30,701 nucleotides of DNA from contig CAZWDL010000090.1 in the NCBI GenBank assembly GCA_964632995.1, forward strand, positions 1-30,701. Direction: 5' to 3'. Both the position numbers and the translations under genes were made by a program. How positions within the stretch are numbered: the stretch's first letter is position 1; each line of letters begins with the position of its first letter. Under the pieces are notes generated by a model. The model did no database searches. It was given only the letters and a program-made list of their open reading frames with translations, and was not told the origin of the DNA. This document shows, in pieces, positions 24,001 through 30,701 of this stretch. Source of the DNA: CAZWDL01 sp964632995 (GTDB lineage: Bacteria; Bacteroidota; Bacteroidia; Chitinophagales; Saprospiraceae).

Positions 24001-25093
24001 TAATGATCTCCCGCCAATTGATTTCCTTATACGATTCGATGAGCAAAACGGTCACTATACTGAACAAAAAGGCTATCGCTACGGCCGCGAACACGATAAT
24101 CATTCGTTTGGGCCGGGATTTGACCAGGGGAACAGAGGCCTTTTCCACCGGTATGATAGCAGGAATATCCGATTTATAGGTGGAAACCAGTATTTTGTAG
24201 CGCTCTTTGTCCTGCCCCAGGCTTTGATTAGCCTCGAGGTACTGTTTGTTGATGGTATTGACCATCGCCATTCCTTCATTGAGTTTACCGAGGCGTTCTT
24301 CCAGTTTGATCACCTCTTGCACCTGGCCTTCCACCATAGCGTCGAGCGCCAGCAGGGTATCGGCTTTTGCCCGGCCGCTGCTGCGCAGCGCTTCCAGTCG
24401 CGCCTGATTACGCACAAGTTTGGACTCAGCCCTGGAAAACTGCTCCGTCATCGATTCGGTTTGTGCGTCGGTATTGTAAATACCATAAAGACGACGCAGC
24501 CGGGCCAGGCTGTCACTTAGTGTGGCCAGTTGTTCCTCCTTGCTCGAAATATTGAATGCGTAGGCGGTGATCGATTTATATTGTCCCTCCTTGATAAGCC
24601 TTTGGGCGAGCTCGTCGATCTTTTCCCGGGCAGCATTGGCCATCTCGGCGGCCAGCACCTTATCCTTATCCTCTACCGACAACTCAATGGCATCGCGTTT
24701 GGTCTTTTGCACCTCGTATAAGCCGAAGAGCTTTTCCTTTACTTTAAAGGGAGCTCTGGCGCCGCTGCTGTCTATTCCGTAATGGTCGTAGAGTTTGAAA
24801 GAGTCGATTAGAAAATTGACGAGTTCACTCGATTCGGCCAGCGTCAGCAGGCGGTCAATATCACTTTTGTTGCCGTAGTACTCCGGTTCGAAATTACCAT
24901 TGCCATAGAGCAGTTCCGGTTTGGCCAGATCGGGGCTGGCGGCCAGAAACGTCGTCGTCGACTGGTAATACACCGGCATGAGCAATGACAGGATGACACT
25001 ACCCACGAAGGCGATGATGCAGACCGTAAGGATCTGTTTTTTCCACCTAAACAGCGCTTTTAATACATCGAGCAGATTGTCCTTTCTTTCCAT
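23993..25093 (-). CDS. Wzz-like polysaccharide chain-length determinant protein
   Basis: This 366-residue inner-membrane protein is of the polysaccharide co-polymerase type and controls polymer chain length together with Wzy. It has a short cytoplasmic N-terminus, TM1 (about residues 20-41), a long periplasmic region with coiled-coil character (about 170-300, e.g. SKEEQLATLSDSLARLRRLY), then a Pro-rich stretch (KASVPLVKSRPKR) and TM2 (about 332-355). The C-terminal tail is only about 12 residues, so there is no fused BY-kinase domain as in the Wzc type. A promoter-like element precedes it within the 31-bp gap after wzx. Its stop overlaps the start of the ligase/polymerase gene. Confidence 0.88.
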   Translation of the reverse strand: MERKDNLLDVLKALFRWKKQILTVCIIAFVGSVILSLLMPVYYQSTTTFLAASPDLAKPELLYGNGNFEPEYYGNKSDIDRLLTLAESSELVNFLIDSFKLYDHYGIDSSGARAPFKVKEKLFGLYEVQKTKRDAIELSVEDKDKVLAAEMANAAREKIDELAQRLIKEGQYKSITAYAFNISSKEEQLATLSDSLARLRRLYGIYNTDAQTESMTEQFSRAESKLVRNQARLEALRSSGRAKADTLLALDAMVEGQVQEVIKLEERLGKLNEGMAMVNTINKQYLEANQSLGQDKERYKILVSTYKSDIPAIIPVEKASVPLVKSRPKRMIIVFAAVAIAFLFSIVTVLLIESYKEINWREIINA

Positions 25094-25110
25094 GTACCTC
25101 TATTATTCCG

Positions 25111-25118
25111 CAAAAGTA
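25111..25118 (-). promoter_or_regulatory. TAnnTTTG promoter-like element before wzz
   Basis: The minus strand reads TACTTTTG followed by CGG, 17 nt upstream of the wzz ATG, in the short gap after the flippase. If active, it would let the wzz-wzy-fkbM segment be transcribed independently of the genes upstream. Confidence 0.4.
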
Positions 25119-25124
25119 TTAAAA

Positions 25125-26588
25125 TCATTCTAGTTCCCAAGCCTCTTCCTTTTGCCGGAGCAAAGCGAAAAGGTACCGCAGGTCGATCATTTTCAATAAA
25201 AAAGCCATTCCCAGTCCGGCAGCCATGCCGGCGACAAAGCGCCACCACCACACTCCCGTAACAAACTGTGAAAGCAGGTAATTGAGTATAATCAGGGTTG
25301 AAAAAAACAACAATATTTTAAAGATCATTCGGGGATGAACCTGCAGCCGCATTTTCCGCCGGGCCGTCAGCAGTTGCGCGAAAAAGACTCCGAACTGCGT
25401 CAAGCAGGTCGCTGCCGCCGCTCCCAGCGCCTGATAGTGTTCAATAAGCCAGCAGTTGAGCCCTATATTCAATATCACTCCTCCCAGGGAGATGATGTTC
25501 ATCGCCCGTAAAGCTCCCTGGGCGCTCAACAGGGTACCGTAAATGTAAGAGCCCGTAATCGCCACAAAGCTGAGCATCAGCCAGGCGAGAATCCATCCGG
25601 AATAAGCCCCTCCGCTCGTGTAGAGGGCCACCATAATTTCCGTTCGGAAAAAGAAAACGGAAGCTGCCAGCGCACCGGCGCCTGCCCACAGCAGGGGCAG
25701 GCTAAGCCGCAGCAGAGACCCGATAGCCGCCGGCTGGTTGAGCATGCGGGCAAACATAGGGAACAGCAATCCGGCAAAGAGAAAGCCGATGACATTCGCG
25801 GCATCCAGTAAACGATAGGCCGATGCATACAGATCAGCCTCGATCAATCCGTTGCTGGATAGCCGCTCGATCATGACGCCGTCAATCCGGGTATAAACCG
25901 TCATCAGAAAAATGACTGCAGCATAAGGCAGACTTTGCCGCAGAATGAGCCGCCAGAAAGCCGGCCGCCAGCGAAAGCGCAGGGAGCGCAAGCGGCGACG
26001 CACCACCCCGTAAGCCGTTACCGCCGTCAGGGTCAGCGACCCACTTTGCGCCAGCACAAACCACTCTATCTGAAACTGACGGCGTACACCCGGGATCAGC
26101 AACAGGGCCCCACCAATAAAAATCAGCAACAGACGGTCGAGCGCCGAAATCATACTGTCGGTCCGGTACAAGCCGAGCCCGGAGATATTGGAACGAAGAA
26201 ACAGAATCAGCGAGCTGAGAACCTGGTTGAAGCCTAGCAGCACAATCAGCGGCAGCAATGCAACCCGGTAGCCGCTTAACAGAGCAAAGGCCGCTAGCAG
26301 CAACAGGAAAACAAGCGCCAGCACCCCTTTCAGGACAAGCATATGCGGGAAATACTTATCCAGCAACTGCCGGTGCTGCGCAATATTCCGGTTGTTGAAG
26401 TACTGTATGCCCAGATCGTTAACGATCTGGAACAGAAAGGTGAAATTGAATAAGGCGAAATACAACCCGTAAGCTCCGGGATCCACCACATTCTGTACCG
26501 TCCGGTCAATACCGAACAGATAAAAAGGCTTGATCAACAGATTGATCGCCACCAGAAAGAGGATGTTGATAAAAAACTCCCGGTTCAT
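25125..26588 (-). CDS. polysaccharide flippase (Wzx-like, MOP superfamily)
   Basis: This membrane transporter is expected to flip lipid-linked oligosaccharide from the cytoplasmic to the periplasmic face. The 487-residue protein has about 12-14 hydrophobic helices, with an N-terminus typical of the family (MNREFFINILFLVAINLLIK, then PFYLFGIDRTVQNVV and YGLYFALFNFTFLFQIVNDLG) and basic loops such as NNRNIAQHRQLLDKY. A conserved-looking charged residue cluster lies in TVYTRIDGVMIERL, near residue 240. ATG 26588 is the natural start. It is first of the four-gene glycan segment. No glycosyltransferases are adjacent, so unit synthesis must be encoded elsewhere. Confidence 0.88.
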   Translation of the reverse strand: MNREFFINILFLVAINLLIKPFYLFGIDRTVQNVVDPGAYGLYFALFNFTFLFQIVNDLGIQYFNNRNIAQHRQLLDKYFPHMLVLKGVLALVFLLLLAAFALLSGYRVALLPLIVLLGFNQVLSSLILFLRSNISGLGLYRTDSMISALDRLLLIFIGGALLLIPGVRRQFQIEWFVLAQSGSLTLTAVTAYGVVRRRLRSLRFRWRPAFWRLILRQSLPYAAVIFLMTVYTRIDGVMIERLSSNGLIEADLYASAYRLLDAANVIGFLFAGLLFPMFARMLNQPAAIGSLLRLSLPLLWAGAGALAASVFFFRTEIMVALYTSGGAYSGWILAWLMLSFVAITGSYIYGTLLSAQGALRAMNIISLGGVILNIGLNCWLIEHYQALGAAAATCLTQFGVFFAQLLTARRKMRLQVHPRMIFKILLFFSTLIILNYLLSQFVTGVWWWRFVAGMAAGLGMAFLLKMIDLRYLFALLRQKEEAWELE

Positions 26589-26695
26589 CCGGCGAAAATA
26601 GGAAGTATTTGGAGCTTGTTCGCAATAACAGAGCTATTCAGAGCAGTGCGCTCGCACGGAATTCGCATCACCCCCTTCGCTGTCGCGAAGCGATC

Positions 26696-27934
26696 CTACT
26701 CGTAGCGCAGGGATTCAATGGGGTCGAGCCGGGAAGCCTTCAGGGCCGGATACAAGCCCGAGATGAGCCCGACCAGGATACAGGTGACCACCGCAATGGT
26801 AACCCATGCCCAGGGAAAGAGGAAAGAACCGCCCATCAGGTAGGTAACGATGTTACCGATGAGCACCCCCAGGAAGATGCCGGTGATCCCGCCGAGCATA
26901 CTGATGACAATTGCCTCCAGCAGGAATTGACTCATAATGGTTTGCCGGGTAGCCCCGATGGCTTTCGTGATGCCGATCTCACGCGTCCGCTCCGTAACGG
27001 AGACGAGCATGATGTTCATGAGTCCGATGGCGGCGCCGAGCAGGGTAATAAGGCCGATACCGATAGCGGCGAGGCGAAAGTAAAGTGTATTCTCCTTGAT
27101 GATGCCGATCAGGCTGTCACTCTTGGTAATTTCAAAATCGTTCTCCTGAGCGGCCCGCAGACGGCGGACGTTTCTGAAAAGGCCCGTCGCCGCTGATACG
27201 GCATTGTCGACTTGCGTGGGGTCTTTCACGGCGACGAAGAGATTGTAATCCTGTTCCTGGGTGGCGTAATACCGTTTGCCGGTTTGCAGGGGAATGAGGA
27301 TACGCCGGTCTTCGCTCTGATTCATACTCGATCCCTTCGATTCGAGCACACCGACCACTTTAAGTTTGATATTCCCCGCCATGATACTCTTATCCAGCGC
27401 CTTGGTGGGTTCCCCTTCAAAAAGCTGATTGACAATTTCCGAGCCGATCAGGGTGATGAAGCCCCCTTGTAGCGCCTCTCGATGGGTAAAATTGCGCCCG
27501 ACGGTGAGGTCGAATCCTTTTCCCTCCAGGTAGTTTTCATCCACTGCAAAAATATTGACATTCGGATTAGTCTTCTCATTGCCCCGCTTGATGACGGCAG
27601 TGCCTGTACAGTTGAAGGAAACCGAAACGTAGGCTGGGAAGTTGAAGCGCTCCTTAAATTCCAGGGCTTCCTGGTAGGAGATGGGTTCGCCGCGTTTCTG
27701 CTGACGGCCGCGGCGACGACCTCGCACGTTCTCACCCTTCGGGTCGATATCAAAAGTATTGGCACCGAGGCTCGACAGGTTGTCACTCAGGGAGTAAATG
27801 GCGCTGTCAATAGCGGTCAGAATACCCACCAGCGCCATGATGCCGAAAGCAATAATCATCAGGGTGAGCGTAGCCCGAAGCAGATTGGAGCGGATAGCGC
27901 GAAAGGCAAGGCGTATAATTTCGAACAACTTCAT
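26696..27934 (-). CDS. ABC transporter permease, MacB/FtsX type
   Basis: This is the membrane subunit of a MacB-like (type VII) ABC transporter, a family that couples cytoplasmic ATP hydrolysis to movement of a periplasmic domain rather than classic transport. The 412-residue protein has an N-terminal TM helix (about 20-44, LTLMIIAFGIMALVGILTAI), a periplasmic MacB_PCD domain (about 50-280; ANTFDIDPKGENV, ISYQEALEFKERF, GGFITLIGSEIVNQLF), and three C-terminal helices with the FtsX signature ERTREIGITKAIGATRQTI, ending LYPALKASRLDPIESLRYE. No ATPase or HlyD-type adaptor gene is next to it, so its partners are elsewhere or it pairs with a shared ATPase. Substrate unknown. Confidence 0.92.
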   Translation of the reverse strand: MKLFEIIRLAFRAIRSNLLRATLTLMIIAFGIMALVGILTAIDSAIYSLSDNLSSLGANTFDIDPKGENVRGRRRGRQQKRGEPISYQEALEFKERFNFPAYVSVSFNCTGTAVIKRGNEKTNPNVNIFAVDENYLEGKGFDLTVGRNFTHREALQGGFITLIGSEIVNQLFEGEPTKALDKSIMAGNIKLKVVGVLESKGSSMNQSEDRRILIPLQTGKRYYATQEQDYNLFVAVKDPTQVDNAVSAATGLFRNVRRLRAAQENDFEITKSDSLIGIIKENTLYFRLAAIGIGLITLLGAAIGLMNIMLVSVTERTREIGITKAIGATRQTIMSQFLLEAIVISMLGGITGIFLGVLIGNIVTYLMGGSFLFPWAWVTIAVVTCILVGLISGLYPALKASRLDPIESLRYE

Positions 27935-28083
27935 AATCAGGGGATCTCATTTCATGCTTTATCAACCCGCGAAAGGTAGAAAAAGTGCCGCAGAGTACGG
28001 CCTTTTGTTCGATGAATGACCAGGGGTTTTAGACGGGGTCAGCCTTAGCACTATTTTACATAAATTAGTATCAAGAACCAGCT

Positions 28084-28121
28084 GGAAGTAACTTCCCTGT
28101 TGTAACGGCCTCTGAAGGCCG
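28084..28121. promoter_or_regulatory. two short inverted repeats between suhB-like gene and ABC permease
   Basis: GGAAGT-A-ACTTCC (28084-28096) is a near-perfect operator-like palindrome. CGGCCT (28106-28111) / AGGCCG (28116-28121) with loop CTGA forms a small hairpin 6 bp beyond the stop of the phosphatase gene. The hairpin lacks a U tract, so termination is doubtful. Confidence 0.3.
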
Positions 28122-28126
28122 GCTCC

Positions 28127-28930
28127 TTAGTGTTCCGGATAAAATCCTTCCTGCACCGTTTTCAATACCTCTTTGTGTACGCGGGGGTTGGCGGCGATAA
28201 TTTCGCCACCGAAGAGGTAATCGTCGCCGCCTTTGAAGTCGGTGACGAGGCCGCCGGCTTCCTGTACGATAAAGGCTCCGCCGGCTACGTCCCAGGCCTT
28301 GAGGCGGGCTTCGAAGAAGGCGTCGAAGCGGCCGCAGGCGGTATACACCAGATCGACGGCAGCCGAACCGAAGCGGCGGATGCCGCGGGACCTTTGCACC
28401 AATGCACCCAGCACCTTGAAATAGGGATTGATCCAGTCGAAATCCTCATAGGGAAAGCCGGTGGCCAGCAAGCTGTCCGACATCCGGCTGTTGCGGCTCA
28501 CCTCTATGGGTTGGCCGTTAAGATGGGCGCCGCCCTCCTTCCAGGCATAGAAACACTCCTGCTGATTAACCTCATAGACGATGCCCAGTACGGTTTCTCC
28601 CCCTCTTCGAAGTGCGACGCTGACCGAAAAACAAGGCAACTGATGCAGAAAGTTCGTGGTTCCATCCAACGGATCGATGATCCATTGCTGTTCACTTTCT
28701 TCATTGGCCACCGTATCTTCCTCTGTAAGGAAAGTGGAACCGGGCAGCAGGTCTCCCAGGCCATCGACCAGCAGCTTTTCCGCTTCCCGGTCGACGTAGC
28801 TGACCAGGCTGTTCAGGCCTTTTTCCTCGATGGCTTCTTCCCCGACCTTACCCACTTCCCGGCCGATGAACGCGCCTGTGTCCTCAACAACCTTGATGCT
28901 TTCCCTGCACAGTTTTTCCAGTTCTGTCAT
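28127..28930 (-). CDS. suhB: inositol monophosphatase family protein
   Basis: This is a Mg2+-dependent phosphatase of the IMPase/SuhB fold, acting on inositol phosphates or related phosphomonoesters in the cytoplasm. The 267-residue protein has the metal-binding residues Glu70 in FLTEED, Asp86 and Asp89 in the first signature WIIDPLDGTTNFLHQLP, and Asp214 in the second signature WDVAGGAFIVQEAGG. Length is normal for the family. It follows hpt by 77 bp on the same strand and may be co-transcribed with it. SuhB can also act in rRNA antitermination in some bacteria; nothing in the sequence decides between the roles, and the substrate is unproven. Confidence 0.93.
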   Translation of the reverse strand: MTELEKLCRESIKVVEDTGAFIGREVGKVGEEAIEEKGLNSLVSYVDREAEKLLVDGLGDLLPGSTFLTEEDTVANEESEQQWIIDPLDGTTNFLHQLPCFSVSVALRRGGETVLGIVYEVNQQECFYAWKEGGAHLNGQPIEVSRNSRMSDSLLATGFPYEDFDWINPYFKVLGALVQRSRGIRRFGSAAVDLVYTACGRFDAFFEARLKAWDVAGGAFIVQEAGGLVTDFKGGDDYLFGGEIIAANPRVHKEVLKTVQEGFYPEH

Positions 28931-29007
28931 GCTGTATTTTTTTCATTTGCTGCAACGCTATCCGGTACGGGTAGTTCATTTTTAAGCTGTGATACTATCC
29001 GGCTGCT

Positions 29008-29547
29008 TCACTCTATTAATTGGTAAATAGCCGGCAGGTTCCTCCCTATCCCATCGTAGTCGAGTCCGTATCCGATGACGAAGCGGGGCGGGATTTCAAA
29101 TCCGATATAGTCAACGGGCAGATCGTATTCCAAGGAATCCGGTTTGTAAAGCAGTGTTGCTATTTCCACGGAGCTGGGGCCCAGCTCCCGCAGCCGGGGC
29201 AAAAACTGGGTCAAGGTCCTCCCCGAGTCGATGATATCCTCAAGAAGAATTACCGGTCTGCCCTCCAGGCGCTGTTCCAATCCGATATGCTCCACAACTT
29301 GACCGCTGGACCGGGTGCCCTGATAAGATTTGAGTTTGATGAAGGACACTTCGCAATCGATATTGCAGGCGCGCAGCAGGTCGGCAGCAAAGATAAAAGC
29401 ACCGTTGAGCACTGCCAGGAAAACCGGTTTTCGCCCCTCGTAACGTTCGCTGATCCGGGCGCCCAGTTCCGCCAGGCGCTGCTGAATTTCAGTTTCGCTG
29501 ATCATCAATTTGAATGACAAATCGTGGGCGACGACGATATTTTCCAT
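29008..29547 (-). CDS. hpt: hypoxanthine phosphoribosyltransferase
   Basis: This purine-salvage enzyme converts hypoxanthine (and often guanine) with PRPP to IMP or GMP. The 179-residue protein has the PRPP-binding motif VILLEDIIDSGRTL (residues 99-112, with the Glu103-Asp104 pair), the substrate loop LKSYQGTRSSG (72-82), the early KPVFLAVLNGAFIFAADL segment, and the C-terminal purine-contact region PVDYIGFEIPPRFVIGYGLD with FEIP..FVIGYGLDY typical of Hpt. Length is normal. ATG 29547 is preferred over the internal Met15. It is upstream of the phosphatase gene and downstream of a palindromic repeat element. Confidence 0.96.
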   Translation of the reverse strand: MENIVVAHDLSFKLMISETEIQQRLAELGARISERYEGRKPVFLAVLNGAFIFAADLLRACNIDCEVSFIKLKSYQGTRSSGQVVEHIGLEQRLEGRPVILLEDIIDSGRTLTQFLPRLRELGPSSVEIATLLYKPDSLEYDLPVDYIGFEIPPRFVIGYGLDYDGIGRNLPAIYQLIE

Positions 29548-29584
29548 GAGGACAAGGGTATTGGATTCATTATGAGTTTACCGA

Positions 29585-29802
29585 AGGTTAACCCGTATCG
29601 ATTACCCACATCTTTAATCGGGGGTAAACTTCTGCGGTTTTGCGGTTTTTCTGTTCCTCTGTTCTACGGTTCCGACCTGTTTTTAGTAGTTTTCACCTTT
29701 TTTAGACATTCAGAACCGAAAAACAGAAGAACAGACGAACAGATGAACCGTAGAAGTGGTCCCAAACCGACTTATGGGTAATCAGCACAGGTTAACCCGT
29801 AT
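29585..29802. repeat. nested palindromic element bounded by 14-bp direct repeats
   Basis: The direct repeat AGGTTAACCCGTAT occurs at 29585-29598 and 29789-29802. Inside are two nested inverted repeats: GATTACCCA (29600-29608) / TGGGTAATC (29775-29783), and ACTTCTGCGGTT (29628-29639) / AACCGTAGAAGT (29746-29757; 11 of 12 match). The body has short degenerate CGGTTT/CTGTTC units on the left that reappear as AACCG/GAACAG units on the right. It has no coding capacity. It resembles a MITE or REP-like hairpin element; whether other copies exist cannot be seen here. Confidence 0.6.
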
Positions 29803-29821
29803 TATTCATGGGTTCTTCGCA

Positions 29822-29856
29822 GTGGATTAATCCCTGAATAACCCGGGTTAATCCAC
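29822..29856. repeat. stem-loop overlapping the stop of the M28 peptidase gene
   Basis: GTGGATTAATCC (29822-29833) pairs with GGGTTAATCCAC (29845-29856), 12 bp including one G-T wobble, with an 11-nt loop. The right arm contains the stop codon of the minus-strand peptidase gene. No U tract follows on either strand, so it is a candidate mRNA 3'-end structure rather than a clear terminator. Confidence 0.45.
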
Positions 29857-30701
29857 ACCGTACTTGTCGAGCAAGTACACCAGGCTGGTGATGGCTGCGA
29901 CGCCCAGTTCCAGTTCCCTTTTATTCACGACATCTTTGGCGTCAATCGGGGTATGGTGGTAATCGAAGTAGCGCTGGGAATCGGGTTTAAAACCGAACAG
30001 AAGGCCTTGCTGTGATTTCAGGCCGGAGATATCGGCGCCGGAGCCGCCCACTTCGAAATTGAGTCCGTAAGGTTCCAGCAGCGGCAGCCATTGTAAGACC
30101 CTTTTAAACTTTTCATTAAAAACCGTTTCATCCCCGTCGGCAGTAAAGCCGCGAGGCGTAAAGCCGCCGCGATCCGACTCGATCGCCGCCATATGATACT
30201 CCCCTTTCTGATTGGAGATTTCCTGATAAGCGCGCGCGCCGCGCAAACCGTTTTCCTCATTCATGAACAAAACACAGCGGATGCTGCGTTTCGGTGTGTA
30301 ATCCAGCCGGCGAAGGATCTGCAGAACATCCATGGCATGAACGCAACCTGCGCCATCATCGTGCGCGCCGGATCCTACATCCCAGGAGTCAAGATGCCCT
30401 CCCACCAGGATGATTTCCTCCGGATACTCGCTGCCCCTGATTTCTCCGACGACGTTGTAAGACAGCTCTTCCTTCAGCATCTTACAAGTGGTGCGCATAT
30501 AGACCTCAACCGGTTCGGCGTCCAGCAGGCGGCTTAGCTTTTCAGCGTCCATCGTACTGATGGCCACCGCCGGTATAGGAGGGATTCCATCCTGGTAGAC
30601 CAGCGACCCGGTGTGCGGGACGTTGTCGAGCCGGGTCGTCATGGAACGAACGAGCACGCCCACAGCTCCGTAGCGGGCAGCGCGGGCAGCCCCCCAGGCC
30701 C
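29848..30701 (-). CDS. M28 family zinc metallopeptidase (5' end beyond the window)
   Basis: This is the C-terminal part of a zinc aminopeptidase/carboxypeptidase Q-like peptidase. About 284 residues are visible and the frame stays open to the window edge; the GTG at 30663 is internal. The first residues (YGAVGVLVRSM) look like the end of a PA domain, as in M28 enzymes with inserted PA domains. Zinc-ligand motifs are visible: GGHLDSWDVGSGAHDDGAG (His and bridging Asp), MNEENGLRGARAY (catalytic Glu pair), AIESDRGG (Asp), and YFDYHHTPID (terminal His). The protein ends LVYLLDKYGVD. A signal peptide and PA domain are expected upstream but are not in view. Confidence 0.93.
   Translation of the reverse strand, partial: AWGAARAARYGAVGVLVRSMTTRLDNVPHTGSLVYQDGIPPIPAVAISTMDAEKLSRLLDAEPVEVYMRTTCKMLKEELSYNVVGEIRGSEYPEEIILVGGHLDSWDVGSGAHDDGAGCVHAMDVLQILRRLDYTPKRSIRCVLFMNEENGLRGARAYQEISNQKGEYHMAAIESDRGGFTPRGFTADGDETVFNEKFKRVLQWLPLLEPYGLNFEVGGSGADISGLKSQQGLLFGFKPDSQRYFDYHHTPIDAKDVVNKRELELGVAAITSLVYLLDKYGVD

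Noticed and set aside
26675..26690. CTTCGC/GCGAAG hairpin just after the ABC permease stop
   Set aside because: It has only a 6-bp stem and no U tract on the minus strand, so it cannot be supported as a terminator.
28130..29026. Plus-strand ORF of 298 codons opposite the phosphatase gene
   Set aside because: The minus-strand gene carries complete IMPase signatures; this is an antisense shadow.

Overview
The window looks like chromosome of a member of the Bacteroidota, most likely Saprospiria (Lewinella/Saprospiraceae-like). The evidence is two giant secreted proteins ending in type IX secretion (T9SS) sorting domains, SprB-type and HYR-type repeats, promoter-like TAnnTTTG elements, weak or absent Shine-Dalgarno sequences, and an F1Fo operon (atpB-E-F-H-A-G) without atpD and atpC. 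Taxonomy is inferred from protein character only.

Layout. Positions 1-520 are AT-rich and hold a candidate RNase P RNA on the plus strand, converging on the end of the ATP synthase operon, with a 12-bp terminator hairpin between them. From 524 to 6029, minus strand, lie the gamma, alpha, delta, b, c and a subunit genes, with hairpins after atpE and before atpA and a promoter-like element before atpB. At 6394-8622 (minus) is a solitary cytoplasmic molybdopterin oxidoreductase. From 9000 to 20422 (plus) two very large, Cys-rich, acidic T9SS surface proteins (2045 and about 1483 aa) lie in tandem, each closed by a strong terminator. The first carries seven SprB-like repeats followed by eight HYR-like modules. 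The second carries a PKD domain, about ten HYR-like modules and one SprB-like module. Its 5' part differs visibly in base composition and its start is disturbed.

From 20508 to the window end everything is on the minus strand: tryptophan 2,3-dioxygenase; a compact polysaccharide block (Wzx flippase, Wzz-like chain-length protein, O-antigen ligase/Wzy-like protein, FkbM methyltransferase; the last three overlap by 8 bp); a MacB-type ABC permease without its ATPase; an inositol monophosphatase family protein; hypoxanthine phosphoribosyltransferase; and an M28 metallopeptidase cut by the window edge. Upstream of hpt is a nested palindromic repeat bounded by 14-bp direct repeats.

Functional reading. 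The window combines housekeeping genes (ATP synthase, RNase P, purine salvage, phosphatase) with cell-surface genes (adhesin-like T9SS cargo and glycan export/polymerisation). The features most worth checking are the unusually short RNase P candidate, the mosaic second adhesin with no ATG start in frame, and the palindromic intergenic element. No CRISPR array, transposase, defence locus or secondary-metabolite cluster is visible.
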